DNA from: Lithobates sylvaticus
Taxonomy: Eukaryota; Chordata; Amphibia; Anura; Ranidae
Direction: 5' to 3'
Length of the DNA stretch: 64,000 nt
Assembly: GCA_028564925.1 (NCBI GenBank)
Contig: CM053033.1
Span: 116,018,252 to 116,082,251 of the forward strand
Part shown: in pieces, positions 11,211 to 22,519 of the stretch
Layout: each line of letters starts with the position of its first letter
How positions within the stretch are numbered: position 1 is the first letter of the stretch
Made by a program: the position numbers and the translations under genes
Notes under the pieces: model-generated
The model's input: only the letters and a program-made list of their open reading frames with translations
What the model was told of the DNA's origin: nothing
Database searches by the model: none

Positions 11211-11906
11211 TAAAATGTGGTTGGCACAAGTTATTGGCATTAGCACATTGTGAGAAAATGTGCTCGTTCTAGATCTTGACCCAGGTGATACATTAGCTAA
11301 TGATCTACCACCACAAGTTTATTCTACCAACCCAGTGTGTTAATAAACCTTTCACTGTCATTAACCCCTAGGTAAAATACTATTGTCGCTGTCATGTCAT
11401 TGTAATTGTCAGTTTGACATTTGGAACTGCCATTTTCCCCTGTTTGCCTGCATCTGCTCAAATGCAGAACAAATACATATTTGGTTACTATCGATCAACA
11501 GCTGGAGCTTTACAAATTCATTGTTGGGATTTTGGAACTGAGACACTGATAAAAGGGTGGCATCATTGGAGTGTGCAATAATAGACATGTCCTAGGCATA
11601 GTTTGGCTAGGTTGTAGTCATGACAGGTTTGCTTTAAAGAAGTCCTCCAGGCAAAGTTAGAACTCTATTTTGTTTTGATATCTCATTATGTCTGCACACA
11701 TTAGCCAACTCCCTGGTGCTAATTTCCTTGTTATTCAGCTACAAAATGACAGAGCCTCTACTTCCGGGGTTTACCAGTTTAACAACAGATATGGGCATAG
11801 TGCCAGGAGGGGGTGGAATAAAATCTTGACTTGGCTGAAACTGATGCCCTGGGATCCTAGAGGCACAACAAGAATTGATATGAAGGCCCTACACTGTTTA
11901 ATTTAA
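11211..11906. other. No gene recognised
   Basis: Mixed-composition intronic DNA. No repeat boundary, splice-flanked exon or RNA gene could be supported. Confidence 0.4.
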
Positions 11907-12800
11907 CCACTTCGATACCAGGCACTTACACCCCTTTGCTGCCCAGGCCAATTTTCACCTTTCAGCTCTGTTGCATTTTGAATGACAATCGCGCAGTCAT
12001 GCTACACTGTAACCTGTAACCAATTTTTTATCATTTTGTTCCCACAAATAGAGCTTTCTTTTGGTGGTATTTGATCACCGCTGTTTTTTTTTTTTTTTTT
12101 TTCGCAACAAATAAAAAAAGACCGAAAATTTTGAAAAAAAAAAAGGTGGTCTTTGGCTCTGTTATAAAATTTTGTAAATAAGTATGTTTTCTCCTTCACT
12201 GACAGGCACTGATAGGCACTGATGTGGTGGCACTGAGGTGACACTGATAGTTGGCACTGGTATGCAGCACTAATGTGCATTGATAGGCGACACTGATGGG
12301 CACTGAAAGGCTGCACTGATGGGTACTTATAGGTGGCACTGATAGGTGGGCACAGATGAGCACTGATGGGTGGCACTGATGGGCACTGATAAGGAGACAT
12401 CTGGCAGGCATTAGTAATGGGCACTGACTGGTACCATTTGTGGGCATTGATTGGCATATTTTGGGCACTGGGTGGCATCCCTGGTGGCCATGGGTGGCAT
12501 ACCTGGTTATCCATCCGTGGTGGCATCCCTGGTGGCCCAATGTGGGCATCCACAGCGCAGACCCCACCTGTGAGGAGGGCCGCCGATCGGCTCTCCTCTA
12601 CTCGCGTCTGTCAGTGAGTGAGGAAAAGCTGATACACAGCTCTTCCTGTTTACACTGTGATTAGTCGTGATTGGACACAGCTAATCACGTGGTAAGGAGC
12701 CTCCGTCAGAGGCTCTTTAGCGAGATCTGTGTAGCGGTGTGTCAGATTAACACGCCACACCATCGATCGCCGCATTGTGCGCCCCCCCACGTGTAAAAAT
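11907..12800. mobile_element. TTAA-flanked MITE, family CCACTTC
   Basis: It starts CCACTTCGATACC after TTAA (11903-11906) and shares internal stretches (GACAATCGCGCAGTC, TTTCTTTTGGTGGTATTTGATCACC) with copies at 23072 and 44847. The right end is not clear. TTAA targeting fits piggyBac or Kolobok; no transposase is visible to decide. Confidence 0.6.
12200..12560. repeat. Minisatellite GGCACTGATGGGTGGCACTGAT
   Basis: Irregular array of 10-14 bp units (GGCACTGATGG, GGCACTGATAGGT) inside the CCACTTC MITE. The long frames on both strands come from this repetition. Confidence 0.8.
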
Positions 12801-13907
12801 AAATAAATTATTAGCAATAAACTTTTAAATTCTGATACAAAAATATATATGATAAAAATGTAATCTTTATTATTTTTTGGCAATAACATGATGTGGGCAG
12901 ATTTCTGTGTCACGCCCCTCCAGCCTGTGTTTTAGAATAACAGGGAGGTGAAGCCTCCATCAATCAAAATATGATATTCTGCCCCTATTGTTTTTAGCTA
13001 GTTAGTGGCATGGAGGAGGGGGGAGGGGTTGGGCTGTCATTTACCACTGTGTATACACCCATATGTGTGACTCTATAGCAGTGAGTGCCCAAACTTCAAC
13101 ACAAAACCAACTTATTTTTTTCAAAGTACCAAAACTCCAATTAAACTGCAGACACCCGATCGGTAGGGAATACTCAGTATAGAAAAACACTGAAAACGGA
13201 GCATGTGCACTAGCCAACAGTGCTCAGCAAAATCCCCAACTGCAGTGGGGACATAGACAGCAGGGAGAAACCAAGAACAGCAGGATCAACCAGGTTTTTT
13301 GAATACAGAAAATAATTCCCATAATGAAGTATGAACAGCATGCAATACAGCATTTATTGTTAGCTTCTAATGATGTGGGTTTAATGACACTTTAAAACCC
13401 TCTTAGCACTTAACCTTTAAAAGTTATGCCAAACCTAAATTCCTAAACTAAGTTCCTATATTTAATAACCTCTATTCTGCATACTCATTGTTTTTCTGCA
13501 GAAAGATCTTAAAGTAAGGAGAAAAACGTTTTTAAAAAACAGTTTCGAAAAGCTTTTTCTTTTCTTTTTTTTAAAGTTTCCTTATTTACCCTCATCCGTC
13601 CACTCTGCAGATCCAACCCACCCATCCTTCTTAGTTGCATACTTACAAAGTCCTGAAAACCAGTCCTTCGGTGTTCTGACGCAACATATAGAATTCAGCC
13701 CCATTTTATAAAAAATACACCACTTCGAATTAAAAGCTGTTTTACCTGCCAATGAAATTGTATTTGATCACCCAGTCCTTCGATTTACATTTTTCCTACT
13801 GCAGTAAAACAGAAAAATAGCTAGGTCACCTCCCGCCCCCATTCTCTGATTGCACAGTGAAGGAGCAGCAACCATCTGATGAGATCATCTCTCTGCTCTT
13901 TCTAAAG
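12801..13907. other. No gene recognised
   Basis: AT-rich intronic DNA. I see no exon, RNA gene or well-bounded repeat. Confidence 0.4.
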
Positions 13908-14022
13908 CTGGGTACACACTATACAACTTTTGTTGTTCGATTTCCTTTAGATTTACCTTTAACTATGTAGAGCAAGGGCCTGCCTGATTGCACACAAATT
14001 GAAAGTGTTTAGGTTTGACCTC

Positions 14023-14076
<54 letters not shown>

Positions 14077-14279
14077 GCATACCCCACTTTAAAGCTGGAA
14101 AGTGCAAAATCAGGCTCACTTCTGCATAAAAACCAATGAGCTTCTAACCCCAGCTTGTTCAATTAAGCTTTGGTAATAAAACCTGGAAGCTCATTGGTTT
14201 CTATGCAGAAGTGAGTCTGATTTTGCACTTTCTAGCTTTAGTAAATAAACCCCATTGCGTACTTAAAAGTGAGGTATGC

Positions 14280-14338
<59 letters not shown>

Positions 14339-14345
14339 AATCTAA
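13908..14345. mobile_element. MITE left arm with two (TA)n tracts
   Basis: The arm GCTGGGTACACACTATAC...CCTTTAGATTTACC...CTCATATTAT (13915-14028) reappears inverted at 15310-15450. Two long TA microsatellites (14027-14070 and 14284-14335) bracket a hairpin repeat at 14080-14262. The TA tracts are probable expansion sites. Confidence 0.6.
14080..14262. repeat. Hairpin repeat (TTTAGTAAATAAACCCC family)
   Basis: Two inverted arms. The left has GTGCAAAATCAGGCTCACTT and the right AAGTGAGTCTGATTTTGCAC, with CCAATGAGCTTC and its complement further in. A diverged copy surrounds the element at 19376-19749. Confidence 0.75.
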
Positions 14346-15290
14346 GACCCCTTTCACATTGGACCGTGTTTCAGGCGCTATAGCGTTAAAAATAGCGCCT
14401 GCAAACTGCCCTAAAACAGCTGCTCCATTCACTCCAGTGTGAAAGCCAGAGGGCTTTCACACTGGAGTGGTGCGCTGGCAGGGCGTCAGAAAAAGTGCTG
14501 CCAGCAGCTTCTTTGGATTGGTGAAGGAGCTGTGAACTCACTGCTCCTCCAACGCTCCTCCCCATTGAAATCAACAGGGCAGCGCTGCGATACCACTGGC
14601 AAAACGCTGAATAGCACCGCTAAAACGACGGTAAAGCAGTGTGACAGACCTAGCCGGGACACAAACTTTTGGAGAGGACTAAATGCGAGCCTCTTTCCAA
14701 CCGATTATGGGCCCTGGATTTTAAGGGGCACATGGTGAATGAGAACCCCACTATAATCTGTGCTAGTCAGATTCAATTGCAGGTTTAATTGGCACATACA
14801 AAAATAGGTGAAATACTCTTTAGAATCTGTGTCAGGACAGACTGGACTAATTTGCATTATACAAGACAATGGACAGGTGGCTGGAGTTGATGATATTAGC
14901 ATCTAACATGTGTGAAGCTCGGTGACAACAAGTCTGACCTGTAGTGAAATCCTGGTGGGCACAGAGTCACATCAGCTGCTTAAAGCGATTAGTTAATTAG
15001 CTCATGTTAATTTGTTACAGGTGTAATGTTAGAGTAAAATGAGCAGGAGGGGGGGATCTCCTCTCTTACTGTATATAAATACTTGTCATTTTGGTTCTAA
15101 ATAAACAGTCTATGCTAGCACTAGCAAGTCTCGTCTCGTTTGGTGCTTGGGAGCGGTTGGAATATCTGAGATATATATTCAGACTGGGAGGAAGTGGTAT
15201 ATGACGAACGCACTCAAGAGGAGTGTACAGACGTTTCGTCACAAGCGGCTTTACCGCTGATGCCGGTGGCGGCACAGTGTGAAAGGGGTC
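14346..15290. mobile_element. Harbinger-like MITE split by a solo LTR
   Basis: Termini GACCCCTTTCACATTGG and CAGTGTGAAAGGGGTC are inverted repeats, flanked by TAA and TTA. The interior has GGGCTTTCACACTGGAGTG-type palindromes. The LTR at 14640-15243 sits in its AAAGCGGCTTT palindrome. Confidence 0.75.
14640..15243 (+). mobile_element. Solo LTR
   Basis: A 604-bp unit beginning TGTGACAGACC and ending CGTTTCGTCACA (TGTGAC/GTCACA inverted termini). It is flanked by AGCAG (14635-14639) and AGCGG (15244-15248), which reads as a 5-bp target duplication with one difference. It contains TATATAAAT at about 15072 and AATAAA at about 15101. No internal region remains. The family is not recognised; it could be Gypsy or endogenous retrovirus. 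Confidence 0.7.
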
Positions 15291-15309
15291 TTAAGGAAAG
15301 AATCTAAAG

Positions 15310-15795
15310 ACAATTGTATAGTGTGTAGCCAGCCATACATTGACCAAATATCTTGTACAATTTTCCTTTAGATTTACCAAAACCATATAATATGAGGTCA
15401 AACCTAAACACTTTTAATCTGTGTGCAATTAGGCAGGCCCTTGCACTACATAGTAGAGATACAAAAAACAGTCACTTCCAGCGCTAATAGGTCTTCCAAG
15501 GTGTGGAGTAACAGATGTCAGATAAAATGGTGGTGTGAAAGGTATATATGGTATCCAAAACTAGGTGGATGCTGCCTTCCTCAGATGGGGTAATCCGAAA
15601 GGAACTACAAGAAAAACAGAAATGGAAGGCGCGCACACCTAGTGTATTACCAAAGATAATTTATTAATAAGAAATCTTTATATAAATACGTGGTACAGCT
15701 AACGCGTTTTGGGGGCGCACTCCCCTTCCTCAGGGCTAGGACCTTGCACTACCAAGTTGAAGGTAAATCTAAAGGAAATTAAACAAGAAAATTTT
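15310..15795. mobile_element. Second GCTGGGTACACAC-type MITE copy, interrupted
   Basis: It holds CAATTGTATAGTGTGTAGCC, CCTTTAGATTTACC and GGTCAAACCTAAACACTTTT, inverted relative to 13915-14028. It resumes at 15753 after the insertion at 15450-15741 (GAAGGTAAATCTAAAGG) and ends near ATATGGCCAGCTTT. Confidence 0.6.
15450..15741 (-). mobile_element. Inverted-arm element, possible Penelope-like/hammerhead family
   Basis: Flanked by a perfect 11-bp direct repeat CCTTGCACTAC (15439-15449 and 15742-15752). A duplication this long suggests retroposition. On the minus strand it carries CCCTGAGGAAGG followed by a stem and AAAACGCGTT. This resembles a decayed hammerhead core (CTGATGA...GAAAC) like that at 40614-40660. 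No coding capacity. Confidence 0.5.
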
Positions 15796-16129
15796 ATAAT
15801 ATATGGCCAGCTTTGCTGTCATGTTGCACATGTGTATGCAGCACATCTTTGATTTCATTGGCTCCCCCTCCTATTCTGCTACTTTACATGGGATTAAATG
15901 AAATCGAATTCAGATAATTACACTAGTTTCTTCCTAAATTTAAAATACATTGTATCATTTTGGTAAATACAAAACTGCATTCATTGGTATCTACATGTGC
16001 CATCAGCTTTAAATGAAAAGTTGGGATCTTTGTAAATATCTGATTGACTTTTTCCAAGTAAAAGGATATTTTTGCTGCATTAGCAGCAGATGGAGACAGA
16101 AGTGTTAAACTAGACAGCTATCAGTTATG

Positions 16130-16760
16130 TAATCCCAAAATGTCATTTGTTCTAGGTCTGCCCAGCACACCTCCCCATTCCCACACCCCTGCCACCTCAA
16201 AAATTCGGGAAGCCGTCCCTACTGCTGATCTTATGTCATTTAAATCTTCCGCAAGCTTTTTTAAGTGCTCCACCAGATGTTGGCCAGGGTACTGCGAAAT
16301 CACAGAGTTGGCAGGAACACCGGGTATGCTGGGTATTGGTATGCAGATGAGTATGCAAATTCCCACTCCACAGGCCCATCGTTACTTCCTCTCTAAGTGC
16401 CATGGTGCTTTTAAGAGAGAGGCTGATTTCACAAAGCAGGATTTGCTGTGAATTGCTTGATCTGAGATCAGGAAACAGGCCTCGGCCTGCTGTATTAATT
16501 GAAGGGACAAAGGCCTCCTTAGACCCGTCATATAATGAGTGCCATTGAGCGGCTCTCTGATAGCTGAGCTGCACAAGGGCCATTGCCTTGCTATAATTAA
16601 GCAGGTATTTGGTGATAAGCAGCCTCGGTGCCCCATGTGAGAATTGAAAGGCGATTTACTGGTCATAATCATGGTGCAGCAGAGGGGAAAAGAGCAACTG
16701 TCAGCATTATCTGTGACCCCGCACAAGGGCAGCGTTGCTTACGCTGAGTCATGTGTAGTC
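16130..16760. promoter_or_regulatory. Candidate conserved noncoding element
   Basis: Balanced-composition, non-repetitive block without terminal repeats, unlike its surroundings. The densest part (about 16480-16760) has homeodomain-type cores (TATTAATTGAAGG, ATAATTAAGC), a GATA-type site (ATTATCTGTG at about 16706) and an AP-1/NF-E2-like GCTGAGTCATG at 16743. Short frames through it lack splice sites or recognisable protein. Regulatory function is inferred only from this texture; cross-species conservation could not be tested here. Confidence 0.35.
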
Positions 16761-17173
16761 AGAACTGCCATAAATATTTGGGCTGCACACACTGGCTTGT
16801 GAAGGCAGCACCTGTCTCTGCATATGGTTTATATGTAGTGCTAGACCTAAGCCTCTGTGCTCTGCAAAGCAGTTGCCATGGTAACTTTACCACGGATACT
16901 TGCTATTGCAGGCGTGAAATTTCAGTGTTTTTTTTTTTTTTTGGTTTATATACCTATGTCAAAATAAAAATGAATGGTGTACACTAGCAATTTAACAATG
17001 CCCAGGCTAGGTTTACCCCATTGGTCTGGTTTGTTTGCATAGAAGGAACACTAAAGCGTGCCCTGGCATGGTTAAGCATATCCTGCCCAAACTACTGGGA
17101 AAAGGAGGTCTGGAGCATGGTTGGTTCACCTGGTGTCGGGTACTGATGGATTCAAAGTGTGTGCAAACCATGC

Positions 17174-19216
17174 CTGAGCACAAAACTCTCCATAGAATCC
17201 TGAGCAAAGAACTCTCCATAGAATCCTAAGCAAAGAACTCCCCATAGAATCCTGAGCAAATAACTCTCCATAGAATCCTGAGCATAGAACTCCCCATAGA
17301 ATCCTGAGCATAGAACTCCCCATAGAATCCTGAGAAAAGAACTCTCCATAGAATCCTGAGCATAGAACTTCCCATAGAATCCTGAGCATAGAACTCCCCA
17401 TAGAATCCTGAGCATAAAACTCCCCATAGAATCCTGAGCATAGAACCCCCCCCCCCCCCCCATAGAATCCTGAGCAAAGAACTCTCCATAGAATCCTGAG
17501 CAAAGAAATCTCCATAGAATCCTGAGCATAGAACTCCCCATAGAATCCTGAGCATAGAACTCCCCATAGAATCCTGAGCATAGAACTCCCCATAGAATCC
17601 TGAACATAGAACTCCCCATAGAATCCTGAGCAAAGAACTCTCCATAGAATCCTGAGCAAAGAACTCTCCATAGAATCCTGAGCATAGAACTCCCCATAGA
17701 ATCCTGAGAAAATAACTCTCCATAGAATCCTGAGCATAGAACTCTCCATAGAATCCTGAGCATAGAACTCCCCATAGAATCCTGAGCATAGAACTCCCCA
17801 TAGAATCCTGAGCATAGAACTCCCCATAGAATCCTGAGCATAGAACTCCCCATAGAATCCTGAGCATAGAACTCCCCATAGAATCCTGAGCATAGAACTC
17901 CCCATAGAATCCTGAGCATAGAACGCCCCATAAAATCCTGAGCATAGAACCCCCCCATAGAATCATGAGCAAAGAACTCTCCATAGAATCCTGAGCAAAT
18001 AACTCTCCATAGAATCCTGAGAAAAGAACTCGCCATAGAATCCTGAGCATAGAACTCCCCATAGAATCCTGAGCATAGAACTCCCCATAGAATCCTGAGC
18101 ATAGAACTCCCCATAGAATCCTGAGCATAGAACTCCCCATAGAATCCTGAGCATAGAACTCCCCATATAATCCTGAGCATAGAACTCCCCATAGAATCCT
18201 GAGCATAGAACTCCCCATAGAATCCTGAGCATAGAACTCCCCATAGAATCCTGAGCATAGAACTCCCCATAGAATCCTGAGCATAGAACTCCCATAGAAT
18301 CCTGAGCATAGAACTCCCCATAGAATCCTGAGCATAAAACTCCCCATAGAATCCTGAGCATAGAACTTCCCATAGAATCCTGAGCATAGAACTCCCCATA
18401 GAATCCTGAGCATAGAACTCCCCATAGAATCCTGAGCATAGAACTCCCCATAGAATCCTGAGCATAGAACTCCCCATAGAATCCTGAGCATAGAACTCCC
18501 CATAGAATCCTGAGCATAGAACTCCCCATAGAATCCTGAGCATAGAACTCCCCATAGAATCCTGAGCATAAAACTCCCCATAGAATCCTTAGCATAGAAC
18601 TCCCCATAGAATCCTGAGCATAGAACTCCCCATAGAATCCTGAGCATAGAACTCCCCATAGAATCCTGAGCATAAAACTCCCCATAGAATCCTGAGCATA
18701 AAACTCCCCATAGAATCCTGAGCACAGAACTCCCCATAGAATCCTGAGCATAGAACTCCCCATAGAATCCTGAGCACAGAACTCCCCATAGAATCCTGAG
18801 CATAGAACTCCCCATAAAATCCTGAGCATAGAACTCCCCATAGAATCCTGAGCATAGAACTCCCCATAGAATCCTGAGCATAGAACTCCCCATAGAATCC
18901 TGAGCATAGAACTCCCCATAGAATCCTGAGCATAGAACTCCCCATAGAATCCTGAGCATAAAACTCCCCATAGAATCCTTAGCATAGAACTCCCCATAGA
19001 ATCCTGAGCATAGAACTCCCCATAGAATCCTGAGCATAGAACTCCCCATAGAATCCTGAGCATAAAACTCCCCATAGAATCCTGAGCATAAAACTCCCCA
19101 TAGAATCCTGAGCACAGAACTCCCCATAGAATCCTGAGCATAGAACTCCCCATAGAATCCTGAGCATAGAACGCCCCATAAAATCCTGAGCATAGAACCC
19201 CCCCATAGAATCCTGA
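17174..19216. repeat. 26-bp satellite, about 78 units
   Basis: Head-to-tail array whose unit is CATAGAACTCCC followed by CATAGAATCCTGAG, that is two related half-units of 12 and 14 bp. The left third is more diverged (AAAGAACTCTC variants, short poly-C expansions near 17448 and 17950); the right part is nearly homogeneous. Because 26 is not a multiple of 3 and the minus-strand unit lacks stops, all three minus frames give the same 26-residue periodic peptide. The resulting frames of up to 655 codons are not genes. Confidence 0.97.
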
Positions 19217-19221
19217 ATTTG

Positions 19222-19800
19222 TTAAAACTGTAGAGTGTAAAATCTGGTGCAGCTCTGCATAGAAACCAGACAGGCCGAGCGTGTCTATCGTGTGAAATCA
19301 GCTTCCAGGTTTTATTGTCTAAGCCTAATTGAACAAGCTGAAGTTAGAAGCTGATTGGCTACCATGTAAAACTGCATAGCTCCCAACTGTCCCTGATTTC
19401 GAGGGACTGTCCCTGATTTGGCGCAATGTCCCTCTGTCCCTCATTATTACTCATTTGTCCCTCATTTTGGTCTGATCTATATAGATGTATATAAAATACA
19501 CTTTTTATCTATCAATTTTTTTTTTCCAGCGCTAAACCTTTCATCTGATTTCTAAATTGCTGCATTTGTAAATTCCAAAAGCCAATATAAAGGAAGAGTA
19601 GTTGTAAATAAAGCACTTGTGGGTTGAACCAATCTTTTATTTTTTGTACAATTCTCCTTTAAGGGGGTGTGGCAAGGGGTGTGCCCTATGCCTGCATACT
19701 TTTGCTGATAGGTGTCCCTCATTCCCATCTCAAAAAGTTGGGAGGTATGACAACTGCACCAGTTTTTGTAAATCTCCCCCAGTGTGATTGCAGACCCGCA
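19222..19800. repeat. Hairpin repeat split by a hAT-like MITE
   Basis: Left part (GTAAAATCTGGTGCAGCTCTG, CTTCCAGGTTTTATTG) and right part (CTGCACCAGTTTTTGTAAAT) belong to the same family as 14080-14262. The element at 19376-19749 lies between them. Confidence 0.6.
19376..19749. mobile_element. hAT-like MITE (ATAGCTCCCAACTGTCCC)
   Basis: Ends ATAGCTCCCAAC and GTTGGGAGGTATG are inverted repeats. Flanks AAAACTGC (19368-19375) and ACAACTGC (19750-19757) look like an 8-bp target duplication with one difference, which fits hAT. The interior repeats TGTCCCTGATTT and TGTCCCTCATTT. No transposase. Confidence 0.7.
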
Positions 19801-21043
19801 GGGGAGTGCAGATGGGGGCCATTGTACTCAGACATGGTTCTGACCAACTGTGCCCAGTGTGAGTATAATCAATGATGGGAGAATCATGCGAGAAATGTAA
19901 TCAAAAAGAAATGCGCATGTGCAAGAAAAGAAAATTCCTGGAAAGAAAAGAAGATTCCCAGCCATGAAAATTCTTTTCTGTAGCAACATGAGGTGAAATT
20001 GAAGGCTTGGTTGGTCGAATTTCGAAATGGCGCCATCGGATCACCAAAAGCACAAATTTTCGGATTTTCAAAAGAAAGTAATTTTGCAAAATTCGACCAT
20101 GTATGACCAGCCTTAGGAATGACCTCAGATTTGGTCCAAACTTGACCAAACCTGGTCATGTGGATGTATTTGGTCAATCATGTCACAAGCTTCCCTGCCC
20201 CTTTGTGTGCATGCTGCTGTAGGAAATGCCCTGGCCACAGTTGATTGGGTGGTAGTTGACAGGAATGACAGCTTCCTTCCAGAGGCTCTAATAGGCTTCA
20301 AAAAAGGGTGGGCTCAGGGCGCAGTGAGCCCACCCAGTTGTGTGACAATAACGAATGATTATTCTGATTATTCGCTATTGTCTTCCAGATTATCCTCCCG
20401 GCCAATCAGGAAACCAATCCTGAGACCCATCACCGCTACACATGTACTGTATTTTCCTTGTGTTCTGCTGCCTGCCTGTGGTGCTGTTTTAATGCCACAA
20501 CCATTCTATTGAGTGGCCTTGTGGCAGGTCCTTCTGAAAGCTGTCTTGTGTCTATGGATCCCTTAAGAAGCCAGCATATTTTCCATCTTCCCAGTAAGTG
20601 AAATTTCGAGCTATGTAGTCTTTTCCTACAGTAAAAAGTAGGGCAGGCGAGTGTTTTGCTGCAAGCCCGGTGGCGTGTTGTGTTTCCTGTGTCTGGATTG
20701 TTTTGGGTGATATAAAGTGTTCTGGGAGTTTTGTCTCCTCTGAATGGAATGTGTTCAGGCTGTGTACTTGTCTGGATAGGTGGGAGTATAATTTCATATG
20801 ACCTCACCAGCGCAGGATATAAAACAGCCAGCAAATGTCTGCTCGCTTTGTGTTGGAATTAAACAGGTCTGTTCTTTCCTGCCTTTGTTATACAACCAGC
20901 TAATCTACTAAATAGGTATGCAGCGTTTAAAGCACGCCACCTTTCACCTTCATCTAGTGTCACCTTGTCAATGTACATGTGTTACTGATTTCTTTTTTTT
21001 TTCTAATTTTTAAAGTGACCTTGTACTTTAGGCATTCACCTAA
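19801..21043. other. No gene recognised
   Basis: Includes a worn MITE-like patch (about 19960-20120, ATTCGACCATGTATGACCAGCC) and a GGGTGGGCTCAGGGCGCAGTGAGCCCACCC hairpin region near 20309. No splice-flanked exon matches the F-BAR gene. Confidence 0.4.
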
Positions 21044-21356
21044 CAGTGTTAATTTTGTCGACGAAATGAAGACTATTTTAGCCGACTAAAATACGAATAA
21101 AGCAATTCAGATGACTAAAATACGACTAAAACTAAAATGGAATTTTAGTCAAAAGAATGACTAAAACTAAATGGAAATTTGAAGTCAAATTTAACACTGG
21201 TTATGTATCACAACACCTAAATCTGTGTCTGTAGTGCATGTTCAAAACTTAATACCAGAAATAATAACGTTATTAGCTTTTTACTCCAGGAGTATATAAT
21301 GAGTTTGGCAATTCTAGAGAAATGCTTAAATAATGCATTACAAACTAAACCCATTA

Positions 21357-21716
21357 GGCAACTTTCACACTGGGCGGGAGCCGCGGTGACAGTAAAGCAG
21401 CGCTATATTTAGCGCTGCTTTACCGTCGTTTTGCCCACGGGTTTCGGCCGTAGCGGCGCTTTGCGGCGGTATTGCCACGGTTTTACCGCGGTGTCCCATT
21501 CGAATCAATGGGAAGGAGCGGTGAACACACCGCTCCTATACCGCTCCAAAGATGCTGCTAGCAGGACTTTTTTTGCCGTCCTGCTAGCGCACCGCTCCAG
21601 TGTGAAAGCCCGCCGGTTTTCACACTGGAGTGAATGTGGCCGTTTTTTACAGGCGGTATACAGGCGCTATTTTTAGCGCTGTACCGCCTGAAAACCGCCC
21701 CAGTGTAAAAGAGGCC
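21357..21716. mobile_element. Harbinger-like MITE with TTA duplication
   Basis: Starts GGCAACTTTCACACTGGG, ends CCCAGTGTAAAAGAGGCC, flanked on both sides by TTA. GC-rich internal palindromes are built on TAAAGCAGCGC and CACCGCTCC motifs. Confidence 0.8.
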
Positions 21717-21848
21717 TTACTGTACTGTAACACTGTACTGGAGACTTTAGTCGACTAAAATACGACTAAAAACTAAAACAATTCAGATGACTAAAGTAAA
21801 ATGACTAAAGTACGACTAAAAATAAATGGCATTTTAATCAAGACACTA

Positions 21849-22284
21849 TTAGGGATGCACACATGCCAATACCAAGTATTTTCACAAGTACTTGTGAAAA
21901 TGCTCCCAATACTGTAACCGATACTTTGCGGTGCAATTTGCGTCCATACAAAATAAATGGGCCCAAATCACACTGCAAAGAATACACACTGCAAAGAATA
22001 GCATGCAATTTGAACAGGAATGTGGTGCGAATTCCTGCACTGCTCCTGTGTGAACCCAGGCTGAAATCACTATGACAAGCCTGGGTTCACACAGAAGCAA
22101 AGGGAAACCCACATGTGATTCGGAAAGGAATTGCCTGCAATTCTTTGCAGTGCGATTTGCACCCATTCATTTTGTATGTGCGCAAATCACACAGCAGTTT
22201 ATCGGTACACAGTATCAGTGAGTACTTGACCGAAAGTATCGGTACTCGTACACGCCGATAAAAAGACAGCATCTGTGCAACCCT
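21849..22284. mobile_element. hAT-like MITE (TTAGGGATGCAC)
   Basis: Ends TTAGGGATGCAC and GTGCAACCCT, flanked by AGACACTA (21841-21848) and AGACACTG (22285-22292), an 8-bp duplication with one difference. The interior has inverted arms (TGTGTGAACCCAGGCTGAAATC / GCCTGGGTTCACACAG). Confidence 0.7.
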
Positions 22285-22299
22285 AGACACTGTAACTTA

Positions 22300-22471
22300 G
22301 GCACCTTTCACACAATAGACACGCTCGGCCTGTCTGTTTTTCAGGCGGATCTGAGTGGGCCACTCCTTGACTTGTATGTTGAGGCGAATGTCAGCGGAGA
22401 TGTGTCAATTCATCCAGCAGATTGGATCGGATGAAAACGGACAGGCGGATCTGTTTTTGTCAGATCTCCCA
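22300..22471. mobile_element. Shortened Harbinger-like MITE
   Basis: Begins GGCACCTTTCACACAATAG after TTA and has the TTTTCAGGCGGATCTGAG-type interior of the 62572 family. The right terminus is missing or internally deleted. Confidence 0.5.
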
Positions 22472-22519
22472 TTAAAACTAAATAGAAATTTGAAGTCAAA
22501 ATTAACACTGTCACCTAAA

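Larger units (their letters stand above)
21044..22510. mobile_element. hAT-like element hosting three other MITEs
   Basis: Perfect 14-bp terminal inverted repeat (CAGTGTTAATTTTG at 21044; its complement ends at 22510) and a perfect 8-bp target duplication TCACCTAA (21036-21043 and 22511-22518). The body is rich in GACTAAAATACGACTAAAAC. Three later insertions sit inside it at 21357-21716, 21849-22284 and 22300-22471. No transposase frame is visible, so this is a nonautonomous copy. Confidence 0.88.

Noticed and set aside
13936-13946. GTTCGATTTCC resembling a tRNA B box
   Set aside because: No matching A box at the right distance and no cloverleaf; it is part of a MITE arm.
16140-16451. 103-codon frame in the candidate conserved block
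   Set aside because: No splice sites in frame, no domain, and the opposite strand is equally open; read as noncoding.
17126-19206. Several very long minus-strand open frames (up to 655 codons)
   Set aside because: All lie in the 26-bp satellite, which lacks stops on that strand; the same peptide appears in every frame.
17174-19216. CRISPR-like appearance of regularly spaced repeats
   Set aside because: The units are contiguous with no unique spacers, and the window is vertebrate.
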